64,000 nt of DNA from Phaseolus vulgaris. Lineage: Eukaryota; Streptophyta; Magnoliopsida; Fabales; Fabaceae. Numbering within the stretch: the stretch's first letter is position 1; each line of letters begins with the position of its first letter. Made by a program: the position numbers and the translations under genes. The stretch is taken from NCBI RefSeq assembly GCF_000499845.2, contig NC_023759.2, positions 50,566,172 through 50,630,171 of the forward strand, in the 5' to 3' direction. Shown here in pieces: positions 36,876 through 49,780 of this stretch. Below the pieces are notes generated by a model. The model was not told where the DNA came from and ran no database searches. It worked only from the letters and a program-made list of their open reading frames with translations.

Positions 36876-37417
36876 TAAAGTAAATTGACTTAAGAAAGAA
36901 AACAAAATTAGTTGATATTTTTTTTATGTGTGAATGGTTGGTTGATAGCATAAGTAAGTACAAGAAAGGTATCCTACGGAAAGGTTTTTCTATATTCATA
37001 CATGATTGGATTATATAGCAAATGAATTGGTGACTTTGTGTGATTGAGTTTGTCAAAATAGTGCATGTGATTCAGATTTGAATATTTTTGTGATATTGGT
37101 TTGGTGACAATACTTTACTCATGGTGTCTGTGTTTCTTCTAAACTAAAGAAAACAAAGAAGCAATTGCATTTAATGCATGGAGTTGTAAGTTGAGGTAGT
37201 TGGTCTTAGTTTTTGATACAAATAATGTGGTTTGAGTGGAGTTTAGATAACATGAATTAAGAAAAGGAGAAGTGTTATTATTGGTGAAGAGTTTTGTTAT
37301 TATTGGTGAAGAGTTTTGTCAAAACGTGCATGTGAGGACATTATAAGATATGGATTAGGATATATAACTCATTAAGCTTATCATCACCAAACCATGTGCC
37401 ATCATGCTACTAAATTT

Positions 37418-37448
<31 letters not shown>

Positions 37449-37846
37449 TCTTTTCAACTGCCATAATACTGTTAATATAGTTTATCACCAATAATCATGC
37501 CATCATGCAACTTTGGTGAATATGACATAATAGGATCATGTATGGATTTTTTAATGATGATTCTTTTATAATAGTTACTGAAAAAATTAAGATAATTATA
37601 AAATTATTTTTTTTCACTACGATTTTGTAACAAAATTTGTTATTTCAAAATGTAGTTGGTATATTCTACTAATATTTTTTTTTAAGATAAACTAAGTGTT
37701 TTATCTGGTTTCTGAGGTTCAAATGACCAGCAAGGTAAATTAACTTGAGATTAGTAAATAACTAATAATCATTAAGAATTATTTGGACCAGCATGATTAA
37801 GACAAAAGTCCAATAGAAAGCTATGAATAGGACAAAACTCTCATGG

Positions 37847-38271
37847 TAAAAAGTAGACAAATTCTTTCTGCACCAGATCATTTTGGACTGCACCCAATAT
37901 ACATAAAGAAAAATACCAAAATACTTTAATGAAATGAAAATTAGGATTTAGTAAAATGTGCACTCAACTCACATCCAACCCAGTAGCATTGCACATTTTT
38001 TTTTGTGATCACTGTGAGGAGGCAACGCGCGGTGGCTTCAATCCTTCTCCGGTGGCTTAGTCTCCTTCTCCACGCACTGCCTCACAGTCTTCTCCACGCG
38101 CTGCCTTCTCACAGTGATCACAGAAAAAGGATGCAATGCTGCTGGGTTGGGTGTGGGTTGGATGTGGGTTGGGTGCACATTTTACCTAAATCTTAATTTT
38201 GGTCTTTTTATTTGTATATATTGGGTGCAATTCAAAATGATCTGGTGCAGGAAGAATCTGTCTAAAAAGTA
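37847..38271. mobile_element. 407-bp Mutator-type MITE with perfect 9-bp target duplication
   Basis: The element spans 37856-38262. It is bordered on both sides by TAAAAAGTA (37847-37855 and 38263-38271), a perfect 9-bp target-site duplication, the hallmark of Mutator-like elements. The ends are inverted repeats of at least 45 bp with a few mismatches (left GACAAATTCTTTCTGCACCA, right complement GACAGATTCTTCCTGCACCA). Inner blocks also pair (GTGATCACTGTGAG with CTCACAGTGATCAC; AAAATGTGCACTCAACTCAC with its partner near 38172), so nearly the whole element can fold into one hairpin. It has no transposase. The short open frame inside (38005-38196) is a product of the palindrome. Confidence 0.9.
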
Positions 38272-40439
38272 ATGACTTTTCTAATTCTAAACCCACTGAA
38301 CATTCCAGTATCCAACTTAACTTGAGAGTTGGAGTGTTTTTGCAAAATACCCACCCTTAGACATACTTGACAGTGAACAAAAGAAAAAAGAAAACATAAA
38401 ACAATCGGTAAGTAACATTCAGTTTCAGAACACTAAGCTTCTTCTAATTTAGTTTGGCAAAACCAATTTGTGGTTTTATTTGTAAGATTTGAAGTTGTGA
38501 TATAACAAATATTTCACAGATTATGTATAAAAGCTTAGTTTTATGAAATATTGTTGGTATGAATTTTCCTTGATAGCCTCTGAGATATCACATGGCTTTT
38601 AATGATGATACGGATCATTGCTATCGGAATGAAAAGTGAGTAATTATGGCTCATTCAGCATAAATTAAAGGAAGCAAATTCATGATAAATCATATTAGTA
38701 TGAAATCATATTTTAGAATATAACAGGAATATTTATATTATATTTTATATATATCGAATTGGTAACATGCACCACGTGCATAGACTAAACCTCTTAAATA
38801 AAGTAATAAATGTGAGTGATGTTTTAATTGTAATTAATGTTGATTTTAATTTGGTGATACTTTCGTTTTTTTATTCTTTTATTTTACAATTTTTATTAAC
38901 TTTTTTCACAAGATTTTACTGATAATTTATTGTACCTCTTCAAGGGTATTGAATATTTGCTAATGCATTTTGTTTATTTCAACCTGCAAAGTAAAACTTT
39001 ATGTGTTTTATTATAAATTATATAAATTCAAATAGTGAAAATTATACTTTAATGTATTATGTTTATTTCAAATATATTATCATTGCTAAATTCGAAAACA
39101 TAAAATTAAATGAAATGATTAGTAAAAACACTTGATTTGATTGGTGGAAGAGTTGAGAAGTGTTTCTTTAAGTTAATCCCAAACAAAAAAAAAATCAATT
39201 ACACACTCACTATTAAAGATCAATTACGCACAAATATTATTTTTTTAATATTGAGAAAATTTCTCAGATCCAAACAAATACATATTTTTTCAAACTTAAT
39301 ATATTACACTTAAAAATATTTAATCTCAAATTAAGAAATAAAATTCTAACTCTGAATAAGAGGAATGAAAATGTGAAATTAAAAAAAAAAGTTAGATATA
39401 AATGTAGACATCACTAAATTAAAATCAGCATTAATGGACATCATTAAAATATATATTATTTTTCAAAATTTTGATTCATTAAAAGAAATAATTCTAATTA
39501 AGAATATGTAATTGTGTAGACGAATAAATCTAAATAATATTTGAGTTTGGTTGTATAATTATTGATCTGTTGGTTATCTCTTTATTTTTTTCTTCGAATT
39601 TTCTTTTTTGATTGAGGATGTTCAATCAAGATTGACGTGAAAAAATTACTTCCAGATAACTCATAACTAATCCAGATAACTCATAACTAATCCGGAGCGT
39701 TACTAGGAAAATATGTATAGATTTAAGATTAAGGAATATTAAGAACATGTTGGTTTGTTTTACTGAGTTGTTCGGAAAGATCAACAAATTGGCTTGTGGA
39801 ACATGTTACTATAACGACAAATAATCACTCGAATTGAAAAGTAAACTTAACATTAATGATTGGATCATGTGCAATATCACCATGTTTCTCTCCTTCAATG
39901 CAAAGAGTCAAACCTTCATCATCAAACAATACATTTCCTCAAGAAAGAACCTCATTCTTTGGCTTGTGACATGAGATATTGCAGATTAATTGTTTGAAAA
40001 TATTATGTTTATGCAACTTTATGATATAAAAGTTGCGTAACAAAGGGATGAGAAGAGATGAGATGATTGAGGTGTTAGAGAAAATAATATTATATTGAAT
40101 TCTTTGAATAATATAACTCTTAGTGGTTATAAAAAAATATTATTCTTATTAAAGGTTAATCGTTGCGTAGATGAACTTCGAAATAAATAAAAAAAAAAAG
40201 ATGTATTGTGGTACTTAAGGCACTACCGTACACAGTATAGAGATTGCATTTTGTAATATGTACGATGCCGTATTTCGTTCAATATTAGTCAAACCAGAGA
40301 AGAAAGAATGAGGGAATTAAGAAAGCAGGGAACATTTATTGGGCCTCTTCCTCTTCCTTTGCTGAGTAATTATTATGGGCTGTTTCGGACTCCTTCTTCC
40401 TACACCTCCATACGTTCCTTGTGCCATCCCACAAATTTT

Positions 40440-40830
40440 TATATTCTAAAAATATTCTTTTTTAATATTTTGGATTATATAATCCATAAACCTTTTTCTA
40501 AATTCGTAATTAGTTTTTAAATTATATAATCCAGAAGTCTTTTGTGATTAACTTCCGGATTGCATAATCTGAAAGTATTTTCTATACGTAATATTAACTT
40601 ATAAATTATGTAATATGAAAACTTTTTTTTTTTTTCAAATACATAATTAGCTTTTAAATTACATAGTTCAAAAATCTTTTCAGAATATAAGATTAACTTC
40701 TAAATTATGTAATCCGAAAGTTTTTTTTCCAATATGTGATTAACTTTCGAATTAATTCGAAAGTCTTTCCTGGATATGATATAAGCGTCTCTGGATATGA
40801 TATAAGCATCTGGATTACATAATCCATAGA
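40440..40830. repeat. Degenerate array of ATAATCC-containing units
   Basis: About five loosely matching units of roughly 65-75 bp, each containing a word like AAATTATATAATCC(A/G)GAAG followed by a T-run and a GTGATTAACTT-like word. At the right end GATATGATATAAGC is doubled (about 40774-40808). Similar ATAATCC/GGATTAT words occur at 17500-17720 and 46960-47130, so this may be one dispersed family. No protein coding is seen. Confidence 0.55.
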
Positions 40831-41376
40831 CTTGAAATCCAATCTGGTTTAAAAACAGTTTTGTGTATTAACATAATGGTAATTTATCAGAAGGACTACA
40901 CTTTGTTAGGTTCAATTTTGAAAAGCAGTTGGAAACTGGTTTAGTTCTTAAAACCAGTCCGGTTGGTTTTTTAAAATGAAATTTACACATCTCTGTCCAG
41001 AACTGTAGCACACAATGCCAGATTTTATTGAACTATTACAGTCACAAACAAAAATAGTATCAAAGATGACAAGCTGACTGTTAAGGGTATTGTGAAACAT
41101 CTGTTCTAATGGGAATTCATCCATCCTTGTCAATGAAAATTGATGAGAAGAGTATAATACAGAATGAAACTATAAGGCTGTAAAATCAGCCATCAAATCC
41201 AACCACTTCCTCGGCCGATATAGAAACCTTTAATCTCATTCATTCCACCATTTCTGTGGCAATGTACAACGTTAACCAGGCAGACCCCAAATTGCAAGGG
41301 AGACTGTGTTTCCAATATGGCATGTAGTGGCAACTGGGCGAGCCAATACCCAAGCAGATCAATCTCTTTTAGTTGG

Positions 41377-44300
41377 TCAATCCTTTGTCAAGCGATCTGC
41401 ATCTTCTGCAGGAGGTTGTCTGTTTGTGGTGGTTGTAGATGTTAATACTTCTCTTGGTTCCTGTAAGATTATGGACCAGACACAGATTTGTGCAATTCAT
41501 GAGGTTATTATTCTTATTCTTATTCTAGCATGTATAAATATGGTGGAGCATATGCATCTTTAACAAATAAACATTAGGAAAAGTGCCAAAAATTCATGTG
41601 CAATAATACCTTGTCTGAATTTTTCTCGTTTATCTCAGCATTGTTGAAATGAGTAGAGCCTTCATTATTTTCTGTCTCAGATGCAGATGTAGAATTCTGA
41701 TTTTCCTCCAAGTCTGTACTTAATACGTTACCATTTACTACTCCAGATATGGAGGGATCAGTATCTGAACCCACAGACAAAGATTTTTCAACACTTAAAT
41801 CACTTCCAGTTTTCTTAAGTGTCTCGTGACTCTCATCTACTTTAGTTTCTCTAGCTTCTGTTTCCATGCCTTTACTTTTTTCTTCTTCTCTTTGTTGTCT
41901 TCTCCTTGCCTCTTGCTCCTTTAATTGCTTAAATCTTCAACACAAACAGAGTACAATCACAACAGATGAAAATAAACTAATAGCAAATGAAACGAGTGTA
42001 ACTACCTATATAACAACTAACCTATCACCAGCTCGTGGCCCCTCAGATGTTTTCTCACTTTGTTTGGCTTCTTTCGGTATTGTGGAATTTAGTTTAGATA
42101 TTGACTTCTGAACCTGGGTTAGATCATTCTCCGTGATATCATCTGGGACTTGCCTCACAGGATTTTTGGCACCTCCTAACTTTTGAAGCCATACTTGTTG
42201 TGCAGTGCTCAATATATTATTTGTTAACCTACACAACATAAAAAATAATAGGTAAATATAGATATTGAATAAATAAACAAAACCAACTGTAAGCTTTACC
42301 TATACTGACCAGTAAAGGCTAAGACCAGAAGGAACTGAGAGAGAAAAGTAACCAATCATTAATGGAAGGAACTTGGTCAAGACTTGAGAACTTTTCATGT
42401 TGGGATCATTAGGCTGAAAATTGACAAGGAAAATTACAAAAAACTCAGCTACCAATGTAAATACACAGATGTCTTTTAATGTGACACAGTAAATTAACAC
42501 AAAACAGTTTTCTTTAATCCTTGTAGCAGAGGGGAAGGGTTGGGTTACATGACACTGGATGCAAAGTTAATCCGGTTAGCAACACTACGGATACAAAAAT
42601 GCCAAAATTAAAACATAGTGTTAATTACCAAGCAGCTTGAAATGTGTTCCATTTAAAGCTGTAATAGAGAATGGCTAAAACTCTTATAAAGCACAAGTTT
42701 CATGAATAAAATTAAGATGCATTTAATTTAATTGTATATGCAGCATGATAGACCTGTGATGACTGCATTATTTGGACAGATATGTACTGAGAGACGACCA
42801 GCAACACCGGTAAGACAAGGTAAGCCAATGTATCTGACCATCCAAGGGGAGGGAGACCATCCTGAAGAAAGAGTAAAGCAAAAATAACTAAAACAAAATT
42901 CACATTTGAATCCACCAAGAATCTGCAATAAGTCACCAACAATGTGAACAAAAACCAAAAAAATATATGGCAAATATCTTACAATAATCTAGAGCAATGA
43001 AGGTGAATCAAAATTCAAAAAGATTTGTTCCACTTGACAAACCGAACATTAACATGCACTAAATACACACCTATCCTGCCTTTTCTCATTGTGTAACCAC
43101 ACTTGTGGATCAATGCACACACACCCGCCAGCTTATACTAAAGATATATGCCACAAACAAATTGTTTTCAGAGTTTTTTCACATGCAAATATTACCTAAT
43201 ATACCCCTCTGAAGTCAGCAATGAATTCAGCTTTAGTACAATGTATCTGCCCTATATGATCTGGGTAACTACTGAAAGAGAAGTTTTCTTATAGAAGGGC
43301 GGGCACAAAAATTAGAATAATGGACAGTTAGGCTTTCTCCAATTATAAAGAATGAAAACAATATCAAGTTGCCAACAGGGTAACGTTAAAAAAGGTGAAA
43401 ACAGAAAACCACAAGGTTACATAGCTAAATATTTATGACAAGAAATTTTACTTTCTAAATGATATACTCACCACAAAAGGAAAAAGCCAAGAGATACCAC
43501 TGCCATCTTGACGAGCTGCGATTGAAGTTGGACCAGCAAGAGAAGGTATCCAAAAGAAGCCTTCAGTAAGGAGTCCCTTTGCATCAGATCCAACAAATGA
43601 ATAACGTTAGCCATGAAAGATATAAGTCATTTATAGAAAAAAAAAATTGCATATTTAACTATCAAATTAAAAATCAACATCATAAACAGCATACCTCATC
43701 TGCTACATTTGAAAGGGCTCGATATAGCCCAATCCACACTGGTATTGTTGCGAGTGTAGGCAGGCATCCTAGTAAAAAAATGAAGACATTGATAAAAGAG
43801 TTACCATCTTGATGTTTTAAGAATTACATAATGCTCATAGTTCCATGTATTAACGTAGCAAATATTAGGAGAAGAATTGTGGGAATAACTCAAAACGATA
43901 GGACTTGTGATGTGAAATCCTTGGAAGGCACCATCCTCAAAGCCAAAAAGAAACATCAATAAACCTTACCGCAGCATAATAAAATGAATACCTGCTAGAG
44001 GATTAATGTTGGCTAGTTTATACAATCTAGCAGTTTCAAGTTGAATTCTCTCCTGCAAGAAGCAATAAATAAATCTTCACGTTAGAACTATTTTTTAAAG
44101 AATTCCATTGATTAAGAGGTTGCAGAGTCAAAATACTAACATTGTGTTTGGAATCCTCAAAAGTAGCAAATTATTTTATTAGATTTAAAAATAATAAATT
44201 CTATGTTAGGAGGACACTCCATTATAAAAAAGGATTTTAAATGATTTTCAAAATAAAATCCTATGTTTGGAACTCATTAGAAATTAAATTGATTTTTCAT

Positions 44301-46397
44301 TTTATGATGCAATTCAGTAAGGGTAAAATTAATCAATTTCCACAAATCCTGCTAAATTCAACAGGATTCATAAAAAAATGATAGAGGTCCAAGGATTTAA
44401 AAATCAAATAAAATAAAATCCTACTTTTTATCATTTCAAATGGAACTTTAGATTTAAAAATCCAATCAAAGACCAATTTTTAACATTCTAAACACACTAA
44501 AAAGAGTAACAGCAATGGAATTCTATAAAAATTATAGGAGCTTATGCTGCCACCCCCTCTCCCAGTGGCAGAGGAGGCATAAGGATGGAATTATGCTTTT
44601 AGAGTTAAAGTTTTCAGCCAATGTCCAAAAAAATATTCAATGGTAGTTCCCACAGTAGTTCAATTGTTATAAACGAGATATTATTGAAGAAAGTAACATC
44701 TAAAGGCTAAATACCGGATCGCCAGCATACCGCTCCTGGATAGCCTTTATTTGAGGTTGCAAAGTTCGCATAGCTAAGGAGGACTCTACCTGATAATAAC
44801 CACTCAGAATTTATTTGATTGAATCATGATGAATATGATATGAGAAAGAATATTATATCCATTAACAAGGCTTTTAAAGTCAAAAGCAATAAAAGCCGGT
44901 TCAAAACCATAAATGTACAATATTGAAAAGATCATGGATTGTATTGATCATTGTCAACATATTTCAAGAAGTACATACAAACCTGTTTTTTGGTTAGAGG
45001 AAAAGTGGCAGCTTTTACAAGAACTGTGAGCAGTATAATTGCAAAACCATAAGCATATGGGACATGCAAAGTAGAAAGCCCATCCTTGAGTACCTGAGAA
45101 ATGCAAATTACTTGCGCTCAGAATTACTGGACAGTATGTAGTGGCAGAAGTAGACCCATGTGTACTTGTTCTAGAACAATTTTGAGACAAAATAATTATC
45201 TAATTCACATGTAACAGTAAATCACAAGCCATGTCCTGTTAATCATCGTATTGCAAGTTGTTTTGTCAGGAGAAGAGTTTACCACATTGGTTTCATAACC
45301 CATAGTGAAACATCGACAAAAAAATTGACTAAATTTGTCAAATTCGCCATCTCCAACGCATCAGTTCCAACTCTAGAACTTATACAAGTTGAGATTTCAA
45401 CTGGAAAAAATTATTTCATTGCTAAGCAAAAATTATCACCATAAATCTGAAGTTGTTGTTAGCAGTGTCACATTAGGATGAGCCCAACCTAAAAGACTAG
45501 TCCATTAGCTATAGGAGAGACTCATACAATTTAATGTGGGACTCCTAATATTGCCACCTTCAGAACTTCACTCATCTATCAATATTCGGAATGATGCACC
45601 TTAATCCAGCTCATAGGTAGCTCTTTCCGTGACCCAACTCTCATCAAGAGAACCAACTGTTAGGACTTGAGCATAAGAGGAAAACCCAACCCAAAAAACT
45701 GGTCCATTAGGTGGGAGAGTTTAAGCTTAAATAACACATTAAGTAGCTCATCCTACTCAATGTGAAACTCTTGAACAGAAAATTACATCACCGCTAGTAT
45801 CAGAGTTGAAACAATGATATTCCCCAATTCTCAACAACAGCAGAAAACACCACAAACAATGATTACAAACAGCTATAATCTTAATGCTACTTTTCCATTC
45901 AATGAATCTAATAACATTTTCTTCAAAAACGATATTACCTTATCGCCAATCACAAGCTCCGTCCAGCGCGTTGATAATTCAAATTACAGTTTCGATTTCA
46001 CGCATACCAAATCAAATCGAAGAGCTCGGAGTTCAGAGAACAGTACCTTGAGAACCGTCTCCATGTAATTGGTTATTCCGGAAAGCCAGTCGTTGTTCTG
46101 TTTGGCGGCGGCGGAAGCCGCAACCGTGTCGGAAGAAGAAACGGCGGCGTCCGCAATCGTGTAAAGAAGTCCCTCCGCTCGGCCAAACAGCTCTCTGAGC
46201 AAGCCTTCAGCGTCCTCCGGCTCGGGCAAGAAACCGGGTTTGAGGCCGAACCGGGCGACGGAGAGAGAACCGCGAAGAAAGTGTCTGGTGGAAGCGGCGA
46301 AAGCGTGGGAGTGAGGACGGTTGGGGAGGCGCGTGGCGGTCCGGCTCCCGAACGGAGCAGAGACTATGTTGGGCGCGTAAGGTAACAGAGCTGCCAT
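41377..46397 (-). CDS. ALB4: ALBINO3-like thylakoid insertase, ALB4 type
   Basis: Eleven exons in transcription order: 46397-46047, 45093-44983, 44789-44715, 44052-43992, 43768-43695, 43576-43472, 42861-42754, 42413-42310, 42228-42022, 41934-41610, 41460-41377; 534 residues. The N-terminus is a Ser/Arg/Ala-rich chloroplast transit peptide. The YidC/Oxa1/Alb3 core shows VPYAYGFAIILLTVLVKAAT, LKDGLSTLHV, NPLAGCLPTLATIPVWIGLY, GPTSIAARQDGSGISWLFPF and SVPSGLSLYW membrane segments. The tail has QKLGGAKNPV and RFKQLKEQEARRR, then an acidic Ser/Thr-rich stretch, ending RLTKD. Absence of the Lys/Arg-rich end that binds cpSRP43 in ALB3 points to ALB4 (STIC1), which helps assemble thylakoid complexes such as the ATP synthase. 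That paralogue call rests on remembered sequences. Confidence 0.92.
44144..44495. mobile_element. Probable MITE in ALB4 intron 3
   Basis: A 352-bp segment starts GTGTTTGGAAT and ends ATTCTAAACAC, an 11-bp imperfect terminal inverted repeat. The interior is AT-rich with the repeated word AAAATCCTA. The flanks are ACTAACATT and ACTAAAAAG, only partly alike, so the target duplication is doubtful. It lies fully within the intron between exons 3 and 4. Confidence 0.45.
45478..45800. mobile_element. TRIM-like LTR repeat in ALB4 intron 1
   Basis: Two related blocks about 200 bp apart share CCCAACC(T/C)AAAA(G/A)ACT(A/G)GTCCATTAG, a GAGAG word and an AATGTG(G/A)(G/A)ACTC word (about 45482-45552 and 45690-45780). 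TGTTAGGACTTGAGCATAAG stands between them. This is the layout of paired short LTRs with a small interior, but a different family from the TGTTGGAGATC TRIMs. Confidence 0.45.
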
Positions 46398-49204
46398 GGT
46401 ATTCGGTTCGAAGCGAACCGGGCGGTTGAATCCGGTTCGGGGAAGAAACCGGGTTGGTCCTTGAATATAGCAGGAGAATGGAGTTATGCAGATGCAAAGA
46501 TTTTGGACCGCAGAGCTTCTTTGTTCCCTTTCTTCTCCTCCTTTCTTGGGTTTTAGAATATCAAAATATCATATTTCATAGCTATAAAAATAAAATAGAA
46601 AATATATATGAGTGATGCAAAATGCATTTATGGTTAGTTTTTACAACATAAAAATCCTTTTCCAAATTATGATTCATGTACACCTTTGTAATTTAAAAAA
46701 AAAAAAAATTAACATCTAATATTTTATTTATTTGTCTAAAAATCTAATCTAATTAGATATATAAAAACAATGATAGACAATTAAGAAAAAAATATGAAAC
46801 ACTACCTACTTTAACCCATTGAACCGATTCGTTTACGACCATCTTGTAAAACCTGCAGTCTGCGTTGGTCAAGTACAGAGTGAAGTGAGTTGACCTGAAT
46901 AATATATATATATTAAAATTCTGAAATTTTTTTATGTATTTTCATAAAAAAAATTCTTCAGTCTTATATTATCAAAAATTTAAAATTATCCGTCCTAAAT
47001 TATTCAATCCGAAATACAAATTTGTATTATGGATTATACAATTCATAATACACAAATTTTGTATTTCGAATTGTACGATCCAAAACAAAAAATTTAACTT
47101 TGGAATTTTATAACTTGGAAGTTTCTTAAATTCATATTTCAAAATTAAAGAAAAAACGTTCAATGAAAATGTGAAAAGATAATTTGAATTTTTTCTTAAA
47201 ATATAGTGTTGGAGTTTTTTTTTTAAAGTATGTGATGTATCTTCCATTATTTCTTAATTCATAACCCCTTCATGAAATTCAATAAAGTTTGATGGTTTTT
47301 GAAAATTTAATAATGTATTTTTGTTTTTTTAAGATGTATTATTGTTTGTAGTGAGATGTAAGACAAATTTATAATAAATTTTTTAAGAGTATAGAGGAAG
47401 TGTAGAAAAAAAAAGAAACTATATATTTTTTATTGTATTAACGTATAAATACATATTCTAATTAATAGATACTAAATGTAAGGTAACGTGTATAGTGATA
47501 CATATATCTAGAGACTCTTTAATATATAAAAGTAATATAAACTACAATATTATTATTATAACACAAAAAACACTATCAAATATTTATCACATAACAAATA
47601 TTTATGAAATTATTATTATTTTAAATAAATATTAGTATATATGATGGTGCTTGTGATCATACAAAATTATAAAATTTATTTTTTAAAGTATAAAAGTAGA
47701 GAAAATGCCATCTTCCAAAAAAAGGAATTCAAAATAATAAAACCGCACATGCTTCAATTTTAATTCTACCATTGAATATAAAGACAAACATAGGCCTTTA
47801 CATATTCATAACCTGCACGCATTAAAGTGTAAAAAGGAGAAAAGAATAAGTAGAGGAATGTGGTGTTCAAAATTTTAAGTATGTCTCTGAACCTTGGAGA
47901 ACATCGACACCTCATAGGAAATCCCCATTAAGAAGCTTACACTAGATAATCCCATTAACAATGCCCAAATATCAAATACAAAACTCTAATATTTATTTTT
48001 AGATTATACGATCAAAAATAACTTTTCAAAAAAAATAAGTTATGTATTTAAAAGTTAAAGTACCGTTCGATTTTGAGAGAGTCTTACGGGCTATAGTATC
48101 ACTATATTCCTTTACACAAAATAATTAACATAATCACGATATGAAAATTCACCTAAACTTTGAAGTCGAAAACTTACCTTAATATGGATCAAGTAGAAGT
48201 CTATCATGACTTTATAAACAGGCACACAAACTGAAACAAAGGTACACATTAAACAATATTTATTACTCTCAACTACCTCATATTGAGCATTAACATAGAC
48301 ATCAAAGTACCATTTGCAGGTATATGGACCGAAGATCAAAGATCGCAGAACATTCTCAACCAAAATCAACTATAGTTTAAGGAGGTAAAAAGAAAACAAT
48401 GATACCCTATTGACCTTTTAGTAAGTATAGTTAATATTGTATTTTATATTACACATTTTTTTTATGGGAGAGAGTGTGATATTTTTTTCTTCATTTTCAA
48501 GTATTGGTGGTTGCTTTTAGTGATTTTTCGTAGTGATTGATGGTTGAGACAAGTTTTGTGATGTTTTTATATATGATAATTGTTTTTTCGTTCACTTATT
48601 TTATTTTTTATTTTTTTAGAAGCCACAAGACAAAAAAAAATGAAGTACAAAACTTTGAATACACAATTTTTTTCTTCTGATAATTATCTCACGCTCAAAT
48701 AATGGAACTATACTATCAAAAATTACGATTGGAGAAGAATGAAAATGTTATGGCCCCAAGGTATGAAGGAGGTATGAAGGTGCAATTGAGTTTATTTAAA
48801 GATGTGATAGTATATTTCATTTAGAGTTATTTAAAAATTTTAAAAGATTAAAACTGAGAATTAATATGAAGGTGGAGAGAGAAAGGAGATATGGAAATGG
48901 AGGAAAAATTTGACAAAGAAAAACTAAAAGAAATTGTTGCCATAGTGAGTGGATGTAGAATTTCAGTAGAACTCCAAACTATTTTCATTTTCGAAACAAC
49001 AATTTTTATTTTTCAAAAAATCTTCAAAATATTTTCAGCAGCTTTAATCTAAACAGTTGAAAACTTATATTTTTTTAAAAGCACTATCTAAGAATTTGAA
49101 GTGATAAGAGAAGATAGAAACATAACATGAGGTGGAAACACACGATTGAGAATGTTGGGATAAGAAGGTTTTGATTCTCTGCACTTCATTTTGTAAGCTC
49201 TCCA
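46398..49204. other. Spacer between divergent ALB4 and PSBY
   Basis: The first about 150 bp upstream of ALB4 is GC-richer (promoter and leader). The rest is AT-rich. At 46960-47130 there are inverted GGATTATACAATTCATAATA-like words related to the 40440 array. Near PSBY, GATAAGA-type I-box words occur twice (about 49102 and 49161), common in light-regulated promoters. No gene is found in between; frames around 46972-47247 and 48112-48369 have no family features. Confidence 0.5.
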
Positions 49205-49780
49205 ATGGCAGCAACCATGGCCATAGTAAACACCAAGACCCTAAACCTTCAACTCCCACCATCAAAACCCATCCTTTCTCTCTTTTCCCATCTCAACTTT
49301 CCAAAGGGTCCAACCTCCACCATTAACGCCACCGTTTCAGCAACAACATCTTCCATGGCGGGCACTGCAATCGCGGGGGCAGTTTTTTCCACCCTCGGAT
49401 GCTGCGATGCGGCTTTTGCGGGGTCGCAAATAGCCCAAATAGCGGAGGGCGACAACAGTGGGCTTGCGCTGTTGCTGCCGGTGGCCCCCGCCTTAGCGTG
49501 GGTGCTGTTCAACATTCTGCAGCCGGCGCTGAACCAGCTGAACCGCATGCGGAGCAGCAAGGGGGTCATGGTTGGGCTTGGGCTTGGGCTCGGCGCATCG
49601 GGCTTGGTGTGGGGCCCGGAAGCGTCGGCGAGTGAGATGGGTCTGATTGCAGATGCTGCGGCAGGCGGTGACAACAGGGGTCAGCTTCTGCTGTTTGTGG
49701 TTGCACCGGCGATTGTGTGGGTTCTGTACAACATTCTGCAACCTGCACTTAATCAGCTTAACAGAATGAGATCAAAATGA
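49205..49780 (+). CDS. PSBY: Photosystem II protein PsbY precursor (two PsbY units)
   Basis: Single exon, 191 residues, starting at MAATMAIVNTKTLN. A Ser/Thr/Pro-rich chloroplast transit peptide is followed by two homologous units. Unit 1 (mature part about 73-118) and unit 2 (about 144-191) each have a hydrophobic thylakoid-targeting segment ending in a small-residue cleavage site (DAAFA and EASAS), an acidic patch, one transmembrane helix and the shared ending NILQPALNQLNRMRS. In plants this polyprotein is cut into two small one-helix subunits (PsbY-A1 and -A2) at the edge of the photosystem II core near cytochrome b559. The absence of introns agrees with the family as I know it. It is much GC-richer than its surroundings. 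Upstream GATAAG words suggest light regulation. Confidence 0.95.
   Translation: MAATMAIVNTKTLNLQLPPSKPILSLFSHLNFPKGPTSTINATVSATTSSMAGTAIAGAVFSTLGCCDAAFAGSQIAQIAEGDNSGLALLLPVAPALAWVLFNILQPALNQLNRMRSSKGVMVGLGLGLGASGLVWGPEASASEMGLIADAAAGGDNRGQLLLFVVAPAIVWVLYNILQPALNQLNRMRSK

Larger units (their letters stand above)
33332..41376. other. 8-kb region without a host gene
   Basis: I find no host gene here. It contains the TRIM copies at 33545-33771, 35180-35507 and 36754-36875, a copia remnant near 34540-34700, an (AT)n run at about 37419-37448, the MITE at 37856-38262 and the array at 40440-40830. A short tandem word (CCAGATAACTCATAACTAAT) is doubled at 39652-39691. Long stretches (38270-40250 and 35520-36600) are plain AT-rich sequence. 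Small frames such as 36850-37056 and 40308-40520 have no recognisable features. Confidence 0.5.

Noticed and set aside
38005..38196. 63-codon open frame on the plus strand
   Set aside because: It lies wholly inside the palindromic MITE and its Leu/His/Ser text reflects inverted DNA; no family features.
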